From the NCBI GenBank assembly GCA_037201625.1, contig JBBCGR010000001.1, forward strand, positions 700,266 to 764,265: a stretch of DNA of 64,000 bases, in the 5' to 3' direction. The notes under the pieces were generated by a model. It was not told where the DNA came from. It was given only the letters and a program-made list of their open reading frames with translations, and ran no database searches. Positions 1 to 8,961 of this stretch are shown piece after piece (within the stretch, counting starts at the first letter, position 1; every line of letters starts with the position of its first letter). The DNA is from JAMXLO01 sp037201625. Its GTDB lineage: Bacteria > Pseudomonadota > Alphaproteobacteria > Acetobacterales > Acetobacteraceae. Position numbers and translations under genes: made by a program.

Positions 1-405
1 CCACGGAGTCGTCCATCAAAAGCCAAATTGGCCGGCGGCCGCGCGTCCGCGATTGTCTTGGCTGGCCTCGCCTTGTGGTGCACCCGATCAGTCTGCGCCG
101 CGCGCCTGCGACCGCGTTTCAACATCGCACGCGCCCGCCACCCTCACATGTCTCTAGCGCCGATATACCGAATATTTAACACCGCGCACGATTGCCAGTC
201 TTGATTTCCTCTTCCCGCCAGGGCACCGCGCAAGTGGTTCGCAGTATTTCGCATCGACCCATCGTCAATTTCCGCGTGCAAACCCACAACCAGTTGATAC
301 GATGTGATTTCGCTATCATGTCATGATGCTCGCGGAAATTCTTGTACGAGCATCGGCCGTTCCGCGGCGTGACGCTGGGGAAGAGATGCTCGAGGAGGAC
401 AGTGA
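1..405. other. Non-coding leader upstream of the glycan locus
   Basis: No convincing coding region was seen here. The stretch is locally more AT-rich than the genes around it. It contains a perfect odd palindrome at 315-327 (ATCATG-T-CATGAT) and a possible stem at 331-337 with 360-366 (CGCGGAA with TTCCGCG). A good Shine-Dalgarno (GAGGAGG, 392-398) lies 7 nt before the first gene. The region probably carries the promoter and regulatory sites of the two plus-strand glycan genes. I could not place -35 and -10 boxes with proper spacing. Confidence 0.5.
315..327. promoter_or_regulatory. Perfect 13-bp palindrome, possible operator
   Basis: The sequence reads ATCATG-T-CATGAT, a perfect 6+1+6 inverted repeat 78 bp before the start codon at 406. 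Size and position suit a dimeric repressor or activator site. No regulator gene lies next to it, so this is inference from symmetry alone. Confidence 0.3.
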
Positions 406-1311
406 ATGACGCTGCCCGGCTACGTCGATAACTTCACCGTCGACCTGCTGACGGGATGGGCCTGGGATCCGGACCGGCCCGACCAGCCCGTCGAAGTCGC
501 AGTGCTCCAGGAAGGCCGCGCGGTCCTGAAGATCAAGGCAGACCGTTATCGCGCCGACCTGGCGGAGGCCGGCATCGGCAATGGCCGGCACGCCTTCTCG
601 CTCGAACATCTCCACGCCATGGTTCCCTGGTCGCGGCGCAACCTCTCGACAGTACGGGCCAAGGACGGCGCCGTCCTGAGTTCCAACGCACGATCGCTGA
701 TCGCGACCGGCAGTCCACACCTGTATCTTATGCGAGGCGGCGGGCCGCCCTTCGTGGCGTTCGGCGACCGGCTGTACCGGCTGCCGTCCGACCGCTGCGT
801 TGCGGACATGGCCGCATGGTTGCCGATGACACTACCGGAGGAGACCGACGATCCGCTGCCGGTGACAGGCGCGGCGCGCTGGGTGGAGAGCGATCCGATG
901 CCGCAACTCCTGCTGGAGCCGAACGATGGCCCGGCGGTCTCGATCCCGGTCGATGAATACGCCATCGCCGGCGCGCATGTGCGGATCTGCCGCGGCCGCA
1001 CGCAAGGCAGTGGCCGCCTGCAGGATGAGGTCGCCATCGAGGTCGAGAATGCCATCGGCATCGAGTTGCAATGCCTGCTGCCGGGCACTGACGATCTCGC
1101 GGACCGGCGGCTGCGCGTCTGCGGTGCCGGCGGTCAGGAGCAGGCCTTCGACCTGCCGCCCGGACGCCGGACCACGATCCAGATCGGCGTCACCCAACTG
1201 GCGCGCCACCGGATGCACCTGAGGCTGGATCCGCACCCGCAGCACAACAGCGGCTTCCTGCTGTGCGGCCTCGACGTCATCGCCCGCGAGCCAGCCTTCT
1301 TCGCGTTCTGA
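406..1311 (+). CDS. Glycan-locus protein with an N-terminal GWAxDP-type module
   Basis: This is a 301-residue protein with no signal peptide or membrane segment. Residues 1-70 resemble a short module seen at the ends of glycosyltransferases and other polysaccharide proteins: a Gly-Tyr-Val-Asp start, then GWAWDPDRP, then an ADRYRADLAEAGIG-type segment and a GRHAF ending. The rest (about 75-300) looks beta-rich and is not recognised. Its stop lies only 9 bp before the tandem glycosyltransferase at 1321, so the two are probably co-transcribed. The start is supported by GAGGAGG seven bases upstream. A role as accessory or carbohydrate-binding partner of the neighbouring glycosyltransferase is inference; no catalytic motif was found. 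Confidence 0.6.
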   Translation: MTLPGYVDNFTVDLLTGWAWDPDRPDQPVEVAVLQEGRAVLKIKADRYRADLAEAGIGNGRHAFSLEHLHAMVPWSRRNLSTVRAKDGAVLSSNARSLIATGSPHLYLMRGGGPPFVAFGDRLYRLPSDRCVADMAAWLPMTLPEETDDPLPVTGAARWVESDPMPQLLLEPNDGPAVSIPVDEYAIAGAHVRICRGRTQGSGRLQDEVAIEVENAIGIELQCLLPGTDDLADRRLRVCGAGGQEQAFDLPPGRRTTIQIGVTQLARHRMHLRLDPHPQHNSGFLLCGLDVIAREPAFFAF

Positions 1312-1320
1312 CCGGAGCGA

Positions 1321-3894
1321 ATGACGGTGGATCAGGTCGTGATGAACCCCGCGCGTGAGGAACGTCTCAAGCGGAACCTCGAATATCTGATCTGGCGGCT
1401 GCGCGCGGGTGAGGCCTCCGAGGGCCTGTCGCCAGGACCACGCGGCGCGACGCGGACCGCCGCGGTCGTCTGCTGGGACCTCTCGCACAATCCTGCCGGC
1501 CGCGCCTATGTCCTTGCCAGGCTCCTCGGCGAGCAATGGTTGCCGGAACTGGTCGGCCCGATCTGGCCGCGATTCGGCCGCACCCTGTGGGAACCGCTGC
1601 GCGCATCCGGCCTACCCTGGCACGCGCTGCACGTCGAGAACCTCCTGGACCTCGTGGTGCAGGCCAGTGCCCTCAGCCTGGCGCGGCAATACGATCTCGT
1701 CGTGGTGTCGAAACCGCGGCTGCCCGGCCTGCTGCTCGGGCTGTTCCTCGCCGAGCAGAGCCGCTGTCCGCTCATCTTCGACTTCGATGAGGACGAGCGG
1801 GCCTTCCTGCAATACCACCTGGAGCACCCGTCGGAATCGGCGACGAAGCTGCTGGCGGAGCCGTTCGGCACGACGGGCACCTTGCTCGCGTCCCAGTACT
1901 GGTCGATGGCCGATGCCGTCACCGTGGCCAGTCCGGTGCTGCGCAAATCGTTCGGTGGCAGCCTCGTGCGGCATGCCCGAGACGAGACCGCGCCCGTGGC
2001 GGACCGCACCGCCGCCCGCCAGCGTCTCGGCTACCGGTCCGAGGATTTCGTGCTCGCGTTCATCGGCACCGTGCGCGCGCACAAGGGGATCGATCGCATC
2101 CTCAGCGCCATGGAGGCCATCGACGATCCGCGGCTGAAACTGCTGGTCGTCGGATCGATCGACGACCCTGCCGTCCGCGCCAGGCTCGCCACGATGCCCG
2201 AGCGGGTTCAGGTGTTTCCCCCTTGCGACATCGCCCGGCTGGGGACGTATCTCGCGGCCGCCGACCTCGTGCCGCTGTTGCAGAAACCCGAGGCGGTGAT
2301 TGCGCAAAGCCAGTTTCCCGCGAAGGTGACCGATGCCCTGCAACACGGGGTGCCGATCGTCGCGACGGCGACGCCGCCTTTGTCGGATGGCAGCCTTGGC
2401 GATGCCGTCGACTGGATTTCGCCGGACGGATTGCGCGCCTATCTCGCCTCCCGCCTGCGCGCCGCGCCCATCACCCAGGAGCGCCGCGCCCGCATCCGGC
2501 AGATCTTCGAGGACGAGTACAGCGAGCGGGTGAACCGCGTACGCCTCGAGGCCGCGGTCCAGACCGCCGGGCGTCAGAGCCATCCGTTCGGACGGGCGAA
2601 GTCGGAGGCGCTGCGCGGCCTGCTCGATGCCGTGCGCCGTGCCCAGCAGGAGAGCAGCCGATCCAGTCTGGCACTGCCGGCGATCGCCAGCCCGCGGACC
2701 GGCTACGACGTCGCGTTCTTCTGGAAGCAGAATGACAGCGATCTGTTCGGCCGTCGCTCGGACCTGATGGCGCGTCACCTGCCGCGCACCGGGCTGATCC
2801 GCCGGGTGGTCCATTTCGACCATGTGCTGCCCGCGGCGGATTTCGCCCGCATGGCGCGCGACCAACTGGCAGGCCGGCAGAACATCCCGGCGATGCAGTT
2901 CAGGACACAGGCTTTGCGAGCCCTCCGTCTGAGCGACACGCAGCACATGACGCGCCGGGTGGTGCTGACCGAGGCCTCGCAGGGCGCGCCGAGCTTCGGC
3001 GGCGAACCGCACCATGCGGTCGGCCGCGTTCCGGAACTCGTGGCGTCGATGCTGCGCGAGGCGGGATGCTGCCCCACCCGCACCATCGCCTGGGTGTGCC
3101 CGGTGGTCTGGCCATTCCCCGAGATTGCAGCCGAGGTCCCGTTCCATCGCGTGGTGGTCGATCTGGTCGACGATCAGCGCACCTGGGCCAGGACGCCGGA
3201 GGAATGGCAGCGCGTCCATGATGCCTATGCCCGGACGCTGCGGCTTGCCGACCTCGTGCTGACCAATGCCGAGGGCAATCGCGCGAATTTTGCTGATCTG
3301 CACTCGGGGATTCACGTGGTGCCGAATGGCGCCGAACTCGACGGGCCCCCGGACGGAACCGTCGTCCCGGACATCCTGCGCACATTGCGCCGCCCGCTGA
3401 TCGGGTATTGCGGGAACCTGAGTGAGCGGATCGACTGGTCGATGGTGCAGGCGCTGGCGCAGCGGCATCCGGCGTGGTCCTTCGTCATGATCGGCCCGCG
3501 CGGCGACGCCGGAATCCCTGCTGCGATCACCGAGTGCGCCAATGTGACCCTGCCCGGCCCGTTGCCGTACGACGTGGCGCGGCGCTGCATCGCCGAGTTC
3601 GATTGCGCAATCCTGCCGCACGTGACGAACGCGATGACCGACGCGATGAATCCACTGAAGGTCTACAACTACCTCGGCATGGGAGTTCCGGTCGTTGCCA
3701 CGCCGGTCGCCAATCTCGAGGGACTGGACGGGCTCATCACCGTGGCCCATGACGCCGATGCGTTTTCGGCGGCTATTGCTGCAGTGCTTGCCGCGCCGGT
3801 GCGGCGGTCCCTGTCGCCGGACGAGCAGGATCGGATCGCCTGGGAGTCGCGCATGCGCACCATCACGGAACTGCTGGAGGCGACGCTGCGCTGA
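1321..3894 (+). CDS. Tandem two-domain glycosyltransferase (GT4-like)
   Basis: This 857-residue protein appears to hold two GT-B glycosyltransferase units. The first (about 40-420) has a Rossmann-like segment around FVLAFIGTVRAHKGIDR and a donor-site region ending in a glycine-rich GVPIVATATPP loop. The second (about 460-857) starts at YDVAFFWKQND and carries VPNGAEL, then GYCGNLSERIDW, then PLKVYNYLGMGVPVVATPV, the usual GT4 nucleotide-sugar-binding end. Both halves therefore look active, and one polypeptide could add two sugars in succession. No membrane segment is seen, so it is probably cytosolic or peripheral. It ends 13 bp before the stop of the convergent GT2 gene. Donor and acceptor sugars cannot be read from sequence. 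Confidence 0.85.
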   Translation: MTVDQVVMNPAREERLKRNLEYLIWRLRAGEASEGLSPGPRGATRTAAVVCWDLSHNPAGRAYVLARLLGEQWLPELVGPIWPRFGRTLWEPLRASGLPWHALHVENLLDLVVQASALSLARQYDLVVVSKPRLPGLLLGLFLAEQSRCPLIFDFDEDERAFLQYHLEHPSESATKLLAEPFGTTGTLLASQYWSMADAVTVASPVLRKSFGGSLVRHARDETAPVADRTAARQRLGYRSEDFVLAFIGTVRAHKGIDRILSAMEAIDDPRLKLLVVGSIDDPAVRARLATMPERVQVFPPCDIARLGTYLAAADLVPLLQKPEAVIAQSQFPAKVTDALQHGVPIVATATPPLSDGSLGDAVDWISPDGLRAYLASRLRAAPITQERRARIRQIFEDEYSERVNRVRLEAAVQTAGRQSHPFGRAKSEALRGLLDAVRRAQQESSRSSLALPAIASPRTGYDVAFFWKQNDSDLFGRRSDLMARHLPRTGLIRRVVHFDHVLPAADFARMARDQLAGRQNIPAMQFRTQALRALRLSDTQHMTRRVVLTEASQGAPSFGGEPHHAVGRVPELVASMLREAGCCPTRTIAWVCPVVWPFPEIAAEVPFHRVVVDLVDDQRTWARTPEEWQRVHDAYARTLRLADLVLTNAEGNRANFADLHSGIHVVPNGAELDGPPDGTVVPDILRTLRRPLIGYCGNLSERIDWSMVQALAQRHPAWSFVMIGPRGDAGIPAAITECANVTLPGPLPYDVARRCIAEFDCAILPHVTNAMTDAMNPLKVYNYLGMGVPVVATPVANLEGLDGLITVAHDADAFSAAIAAVLAAPVRRSLSPDEQDRIAWESRMRTITELLEATLR

Positions 3895-3907
3895 TCCCAG
3901 ACCGGCG

Positions 3908-4783
3908 CTATGCCGTCTGCGATGTCACGAGGCCGGTGCGCGGATCGAACAGCCAGCCCGGCTGGCGCAGCAGCGCGACGGTGCGTCCGCGGATACGGCC
4001 ATATTCGACGCCGCTGTCGCGCAGCGGCCGCTGGTCGCGGGCATTCGTCACGCGCCCGCCATGCACCTGGTGGAACGTGCCCTCCCCCGCCACCTTGATG
4101 AGCTGCGCGCCGGGCAGTTCGCAGGCGCGCCGGAACAGGTCGTGGTTCGCCCCGCCGCCGCCCGGGCTGATGAAGCGGGCATCGTAGTGGCCGAGTGCAT
4201 CCCACATCGGACGAGGCAGGAACAGCGCGTTGCTCTCCAGCAACGGACCGGGCCAGCCCTGGCCAACTTCGGGCGCCGCGATCTCGAACAGCCGGTAGCC
4301 GTCGCGTGGCCAGTCGATCTTCGCCAGCAGCGCATCCTCGGTGGCGGCATCATAGCCTTCGTGCACGCTCTGGTTCTGCGGCTTGGGTCCCAGGTGATAA
4401 TTGTACGTCGCGACCACCGGACGCGGATGCAGCGAACAGCCGCGCACGCCGGCAGCGATCAGTCCGGGCGAGGCCAGGCGCGCGCCGTCGATCATGGCCG
4501 CGATGATCGGCGCACGCGCGAGCGACAGCCCGAAGTTCATCGCGGCCACCGGCGACGGGCCGGGGTTTGGCCAAAGATGCAGCGACAGCGCCAATCCTTC
4601 GACGACGAGATCGGCCGGTGTGGGCGGCGGGTCGGAGCCGTTGTCCACCACGATGACCTCGACCGGCCCTATCCCGTCCAGCCGCTGATACGGCGGCGCA
4701 AGCGAGAGCAGCGTGCGCCGGAGTTGCCGTGTCATCTGATAGCTCGCGATCACCAGGCTGACCGCGGGCGGCGTGTCATGCAT
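3908..4783 (-). CDS. GT2-like glycosyltransferase, copy A
   Basis: This 291-residue protein has a GT-A start (VSLVIASYQMTRQLRRTL, then EVIVVDNGSDPP), as in family 2 glycosyltransferases. It is the last gene of a minus-strand operon and overlaps the end of copy B by 8 bp. It is clearly a tandem duplicate of copy B, with long identical stretches throughout. The usual acidic DxD metal motif is replaced by IDGAR after AAM, and a conserved GTFHQVHGG segment lies near residue 236. It may be a retaining or degenerate GT-A enzyme or a partner subunit. Its place beside an acyl carrier protein and a pyruvyltransferase-like gene points to surface-glycan or glycolipid assembly. The substrate is unknown. 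Confidence 0.75.
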   Translation of the reverse strand: MHDTPPAVSLVIASYQMTRQLRRTLLSLAPPYQRLDGIGPVEVIVVDNGSDPPPTPADLVVEGLALSLHLWPNPGPSPVAAMNFGLSLARAPIIAAMIDGARLASPGLIAAGVRGCSLHPRPVVATYNYHLGPKPQNQSVHEGYDAATEDALLAKIDWPRDGYRLFEIAAPEVGQGWPGPLLESNALFLPRPMWDALGHYDARFISPGGGGANHDLFRRACELPGAQLIKVAGEGTFHQVHGGRVTNARDQRPLRDSGVEYGRIRGRTVALLRQPGWLFDPRTGLVTSQTA

Positions 4784-5657
4784 CGAGGCGACTCACCGTT
4801 CCGGATCGGCCATCCAGCAGCCAGCCGGGCGTGGCAACGGGCGCCAGCTTGCGATGCCGGATCCGCGCGTACTCGAACAGCAACTGCCGCAGCGCCTCGC
4901 GGTCCGTCATGTTGGCGATCGTACCGCCATGAACCTGGTGGAACGTCGCCTCGTGCGTGACCTTGATAAGCTGCGCGCCGGGCAGTTCGCAGGCGCGCCG
5001 GAACAGGTCTGGATTCGCAGCACCACCGCCCGGGCTGGTGAACCGCACATCGTAGCCGCCGAGCGCATCCCACAGCGCGCGTCGCATGAACAAGGCGTTG
5101 CTCTCCACCAAGGGTCCGGGCCAGCCCGCTCCAGTGCCCGGCACGCCGATCTCGAACAGGCGGTATCCGTCACCCGGCCAGCCGATCCCCGCCAGCAGCG
5201 CGTCCTCGGCTTCGCTGTCGTAGCCCTCAGGCACACTCTGATGCTGTGGCCTCGATCCCAGGTGGTAGTTGTAGGTCGCAACCACCGCCCGCGGATGCAG
5301 GGCGCAGCCGCGAACGCCGGCGGCGATCAGTCCGGGCGAGGCCATGCGGGCGCCGTCGATCATCGCCGCGATCACGTCACCCCGCGCCAGCGACAGTCCG
5401 AAATTCATCGCCGCCACCGGCGACCGACTGGGACAAGGCCAAAGATGCAGCGACACCGCCAACCCAGCCGCCGCCAGCGCATCCACGCCGAGATCAGCCG
5501 GCGTCGGCGGCGGGTCCGATCCGTTGTCGATCACGATGACCTCCACCGGACCGATGCCCTCCAGCCGCTGATGCGGCGGCGCGAGCGACAGCAAGGTGCG
5601 GCGGAGCTGCCGGGTCATCCGGTAGCTCGCGATCAACAGGCTTACCGCCGGGATCAC
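4776..5657 (-). CDS. GT2-like glycosyltransferase, copy B
   Basis: This 293-residue paralogue of the next gene downstream shares the RQLRRTLLSLAPP start, the NGSDPPPTPADL segment and the ATFHQVHGG segment. As in copy A, the DxD position reads IDGAR, so a standard metal-binding pair is missing. The gene follows the acyl carrier protein by 6 bp and overlaps copy A by 8 bp, so all are translated from one transcript. The duplication looks fairly recent, because similarity runs end to end with only small insertions, for example AAAGLA near residue 60. The two copies may act as a heterodimer or on successive sugars; that is inference. Confidence 0.75.
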   Translation of the reverse strand: MIPAVSLLIASYRMTRQLRRTLLSLAPPHQRLEGIGPVEVIVIDNGSDPPPTPADLGVDALAAAGLAVSLHLWPCPSRSPVAAMNFGLSLARGDVIAAMIDGARMASPGLIAAGVRGCALHPRAVVATYNYHLGSRPQHQSVPEGYDSEAEDALLAGIGWPGDGYRLFEIGVPGTGAGWPGPLVESNALFMRRALWDALGGYDVRFTSPGGGAANPDLFRRACELPGAQLIKVTHEATFHQVHGGTIANMTDREALRQLLFEYARIRHRKLAPVATPGWLLDGRSGTVSRLDA

Positions 5658-5663
5658 CCGCGC

Positions 5664-5921
5664 TCAGCCTTTCTGGATCTTGCCACTCTGCAGCAGGGCA
5701 TTCGTGATTCCGCTGATGCTCGGCACCGCCTGCGAGTCCTCGGCGCCGACCTCGATCCCGAACTCGTCTTCCAGCAGTCCGACCATCACGATGACCTCCA
5801 GCGAGTCGAGGCCGTACGAATCGAATCGTGCGTCGAGCGCCACGGCATCCCGCTCCAGTTCGAGCGTCGTGACCACGTACTGGTGCATCCATTCGGTGAC
5901 GGCGGTGTGGGTCGGGAGCAT
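5664..5921 (-). CDS. Stand-alone acyl carrier protein
   Basis: This is an 85-residue acidic protein with the phosphopantetheine attachment motif YGLDSLE; the modified serine is Ser40. The helical layout and length match discrete type II acyl carrier proteins. It is not next to fatty-acid synthesis genes. It sits in an operon between a TPR/alpha-beta-hydrolase fusion (7 bp gap) and two GT2-like genes (6 bp gap). It probably carries an acyl or amino-acyl group used to decorate the glycan or its carrier. It would need a holo-ACP synthase encoded elsewhere. The hydrolase-like neighbour is a candidate thioesterase or acyltransferase partner; this is inference. Confidence 0.9.
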   Translation of the reverse strand: MLPTHTAVTEWMHQYVVTTLELERDAVALDARFDSYGLDSLEVIVMVGLLEDEFGIEVGAEDSQAVPSISGITNALLQSGKIQKG

Positions 5922-5928
5922 CGGGACC

Positions 5929-7557
5929 TCATGCAGAAATCACGGGCGATGGCGAAGCAGGCCGGTCGCTCCACACCGCATCGCGGAATGTGCCATCCGC
6001 GATCAGCGACAGAACGACGTAGTGATGATCGACGCCGATGGCAGGATGGACCGTGACACCCGGCAGGTGCCGGACACGGTCGGCATGATCGACGTCGAGC
6101 TGGTACTGCGCGCCGTAATGGAAGGCAACGCGCATGGCAGGTGCGGCTGCCATTTCCGCCGCCACATCGCGAAACCGCATCTCCGCCTCCGCCACTGCCG
6201 ACATGGTCAGTCGGCCGGAGCGGATCGCCGCATGGCCGAACTCGGGTCCCAGTGAGGTCAATGCGCCAAAGGTGGTGGCCCGCTCGGCGCCCAGACGCGC
6301 ACCGTAGCGGATGGCGGACAGCCCGCTCGCGGAGGCGCCGAGAGTGAGCAGCCGCGACGCGCCCAGGCCGGAGATCTCCTGGCGCAGCCGCGCGATCGTA
6401 TCGTCGACGCGCAGACCGAAAGAGCGAAACCCGCGCAGCCCCGGCGCGTGCGACGTCGTGTCGCGCAGGTAGACGACATGGACCGGCAGATCGGCCAGCA
6501 GCGCGTCCAGCATGGCAAGCGGCAGCATCATGAAATTGCCTGTCAGCGTCGCGAACACCAGCAACGTGGCATCGGCGCCGGGCGTGCGAACGATCTGCAA
6601 CTCCGCCGCCTTGTCGTCGTCCAGCCGGGAGCGCGCCCAGACGGCAGCCGGCACACGCCGCAACACATCGGCGATCGGTGCCGCACGCCGCGCCCACTCC
6701 GACCCGGGCGCCAGCGCTGCGATCAGCGCCTCGGCCAGCCTGCGATCGTTCGCCTGCAAGGCCGCGAGCATCGTCTCGTACAGCAGGAAGCCATCCTTCG
6801 ACCGAAGCTCCACCGTGTCGCGCACGCGCGCATAAAGTCGCAGCCACGCCTCTCGCGCGATCGGCAGGCGATTGAGGAACCGGACGAAGGCCGGATTGTG
6901 CGGATGCTGCGCGAGCGCCTCCTGCAACGCCGCGACAAGCTCGGCATCGACCGGCGGCCACAGGCGCGACCGGCGGGCAAGTTTCGAGCGTGCATCGATC
7001 CGGATCGCGTGCGCCCAGCCCGGCAAGGCTTCGCGCGCCGCCGACCGGTCGAGGTAGTCAACCGCATCGGCCAGCCGCTCGGTGGAAGCAGCGGCACTGC
7101 CGGCTTCCCGCAGCAGCGCCGCATCGTCCGGCGTGACCGGCACGCGCGCGGCGAGCAGCGCTGCGGCATCCTTGTTCCGCCGCAACGGTGCGGCGATCTG
7201 GCGCGCGATCTGTGTGCGTTCAGCCTCGGTCATCGGCGCATCGGCAATCGCCGCATGATAGAGCGCGAGCGCCTCCTCGCCGCGACCCACTCGTGCCAGC
7301 GCCGCGGCGAGCCGTGCCGCCACCCAAGGATTGTCGGGATGCTGCGTCCACACGACCCGGTAATGCGCGGCAGCATCCGCACGGCGTCCCGCCTGCTCCA
7401 GGATCGAGCCAAGCTGAAGCTGGCATGCGAGATCGCGCGGATGGCACGCCGCCGCCTGCTCCGCGACACGCAGCGCACCGGTCAGATCATTGGCCCCGAG
7501 ATGCGCCTGCACCGCAGCGAGATACTCCGCCGATGTGGCGAGCGCCGTCGCGCTCAT
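5929..7557 (-). CDS. TPR protein fused to an alpha/beta-hydrolase-like domain
   Basis: This protein has about 542 residues. The first 250 form tetratricopeptide-like helical repeats (for example LGSILEQAGRRADAAAHY and LAAALARVGRGEEALALYH). The C-terminal part (about 310-542) resembles an alpha/beta hydrolase. It has a nucleophile-elbow-like GASASG with Ser409 as the likely nucleophile, a later Asp in QLDVDHAD and a late GVDHHY histidine. The ATG at 7557 is chosen over an in-frame ATG at 7611 because it overlaps the upstream stop as ATGA. It lies between a pyruvyltransferase-like gene and an acyl carrier protein. A thioesterase or acyl-transfer role acting with that carrier is plausible but unproven. 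Confidence 0.7.
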   Translation of the reverse strand: MSATALATSAEYLAAVQAHLGANDLTGALRVAEQAAACHPRDLACQLQLGSILEQAGRRADAAAHYRVVWTQHPDNPWVAARLAAALARVGRGEEALALYHAAIADAPMTEAERTQIARQIAAPLRRNKDAAALLAARVPVTPDDAALLREAGSAAASTERLADAVDYLDRSAAREALPGWAHAIRIDARSKLARRSRLWPPVDAELVAALQEALAQHPHNPAFVRFLNRLPIAREAWLRLYARVRDTVELRSKDGFLLYETMLAALQANDRRLAEALIAALAPGSEWARRAAPIADVLRRVPAAVWARSRLDDDKAAELQIVRTPGADATLLVFATLTGNFMMLPLAMLDALLADLPVHVVYLRDTTSHAPGLRGFRSFGLRVDDTIARLRQEISGLGASRLLTLGASASGLSAIRYGARLGAERATTFGALTSLGPEFGHAAIRSGRLTMSAVAEAEMRFRDVAAEMAAAPAMRVAFHYGAQYQLDVDHADRVRHLPGVTVHPAIGVDHHYVVLSLIADGTFRDAVWSDRPASPSPVISA

Positions 7558-8801
7558 GCGCTCAACCGCAGGGCTGGAGCAGCGACCGTCGGCAGGCTCC
7601 GCGCGATCCATCCGAGGCCGTCATGACGCAACCCGCCCGCGAGTACGTGGCGCAGGAACGTAGCGCGACGGGCGGTGCCTGCGTCCCGATCGGCGATCAC
7701 CGTCGCGATGCGCGCCCAGTGCCGGTCGAGTGCCTGATGGATACGGGCCGGGATCAACTGTCCCTGCGGCGCGGCGGTCAGCGTCGCCGCACGCAGCAAC
7801 GCCCGGTCCCAGCCCCGCACCACGTCCTCCTCGCGTCCGATATGCCGGGCGAAGCCCTGGTACTTGCGAAAACCCGAGCGTGCGACAATGACTCCGGGGA
7901 CATCGTACGCGGCCGCGGTCACGTAGCCATGCATCGAATTGCCGACATAGACGATGGCGTGGCCCAGCAGCGCCGCGACCTCCCGCAGGCTCTGCGGTGC
8001 ATCGACGACCGCGTGGGCGACCGTCATGCTGAGCGAAAGCAGGCGCGCGCCTTCGCCGTCATTCAGGCTGGGACCGATGGCGATCAGCACCGGCGTCAGC
8101 CCCCAATGCCGGGCGAAGCTGCTGATCGTCGCGCCGAGTTGCGGGATCGCCGCACGATCAATGCGATCGGGGCGCAGATGGACCGCCATCAGCCGTGCAT
8201 CCGGTGTAAGACCCATGCGCTGCAGCACGGCATGCAACGCGCCCTGCAGGCTGGACTTCGGCCACACGGCGGCGAGTCCCGCGACCGTGTCCGGCACGAC
8301 CTCTGCCGCGTGCGAGCGGCCAAGGAAGATTGCGCTGGTCTCGTCGCGGACAGCGACATAGTCGGCGACGGCAACTGCCGGATCCAGCACCTCGCGCCGC
8401 AGCACCGCCTCCATCGGCGCGGGCACGCCCGGTGCGTTCCATGCCAGCGGTACATCGGCCAACGCCGCCGCCAGCGCGCCGCCGTACCACAGCGAGAGGT
8501 AGGCGAGATCGCTGACCCCCTGGGCGCGGTATTCCTGCAGGAAGTCGGCGCGCCATGCATGCACAAGTTCGCCTCCGCCGACCGCGACGGCATCGGGACG
8601 CAGGTCCTGGCTCAACAACTCCGACATGGCGTGTGTCGGCAGCGCGTCGCTGAACAGCGTGCTGCCAGCGGTGGGGGAAACCGGCAGCACCGTCCAGCCG
8701 AGCGGAGCCAGCCGAGCCGCGGCGACGACAGGAAACAGCAGGTCGCCGAAGTTGGCGACGTCGAACGTTCCGCACAGTGCAAGCCGCCGTTGTGCCGTCA
8801 C
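7554..8801 (-). CDS. Polysaccharide pyruvyltransferase family protein, copy A
   Basis: This 415-residue protein has the family start LALCGTFDVANFGDLLFP and the late VYVGNSMHGYVTAAAYDVPGV region, typical of PF04230 (WcaK/CsaB-type) enzymes. Such enzymes move pyruvate from phosphoenolpyruvate onto sugars as a ketal. The start codon is GTG. It is the first gene of a five-gene minus-strand operon and overlaps the TPR-hydrolase gene by 4 bp. A paralogue is divergently transcribed at 8962, so the two share the promoter region between about 8802 and 8961. Whether this copy pyruvylates or uses another group cannot be told from sequence. Confidence 0.85.
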   Translation of the reverse strand: MTAQRRLALCGTFDVANFGDLLFPVVAAARLAPLGWTVLPVSPTAGSTLFSDALPTHAMSELLSQDLRPDAVAVGGGELVHAWRADFLQEYRAQGVSDLAYLSLWYGGALAAALADVPLAWNAPGVPAPMEAVLRREVLDPAVAVADYVAVRDETSAIFLGRSHAAEVVPDTVAGLAAVWPKSSLQGALHAVLQRMGLTPDARLMAVHLRPDRIDRAAIPQLGATISSFARHWGLTPVLIAIGPSLNDGEGARLLSLSMTVAHAVVDAPQSLREVAALLGHAIVYVGNSMHGYVTAAAYDVPGVIVARSGFRKYQGFARHIGREEDVVRGWDRALLRAATLTAAPQGQLIPARIHQALDRHWARIATVIADRDAGTARRATFLRHVLAGGLRHDGLGWIARSLPTVAAPALRLSA

Positions 8802-8961
8802 GTGGACGCACGATCCTTCGTCGTGTTGTCGCGACCCTGCGATGCCGGTAGCTTAGCCAGGGCATGATGACCGTTGCAACGCGCGACCCGCCTTCGGCCT
8901 CGTTGATGGCGTGTTTTCCATGACAACATCTGGAGAAGTTCGATCGGGTCCGGACGGTGGG

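Noticed and set aside
294..319. TTGATA and TATCAT as a sigma-70 promoter before the first glycan gene
   Set aside because: The spacer is 14 bp, too short for a normal promoter. Kept only as a general regulatory region.
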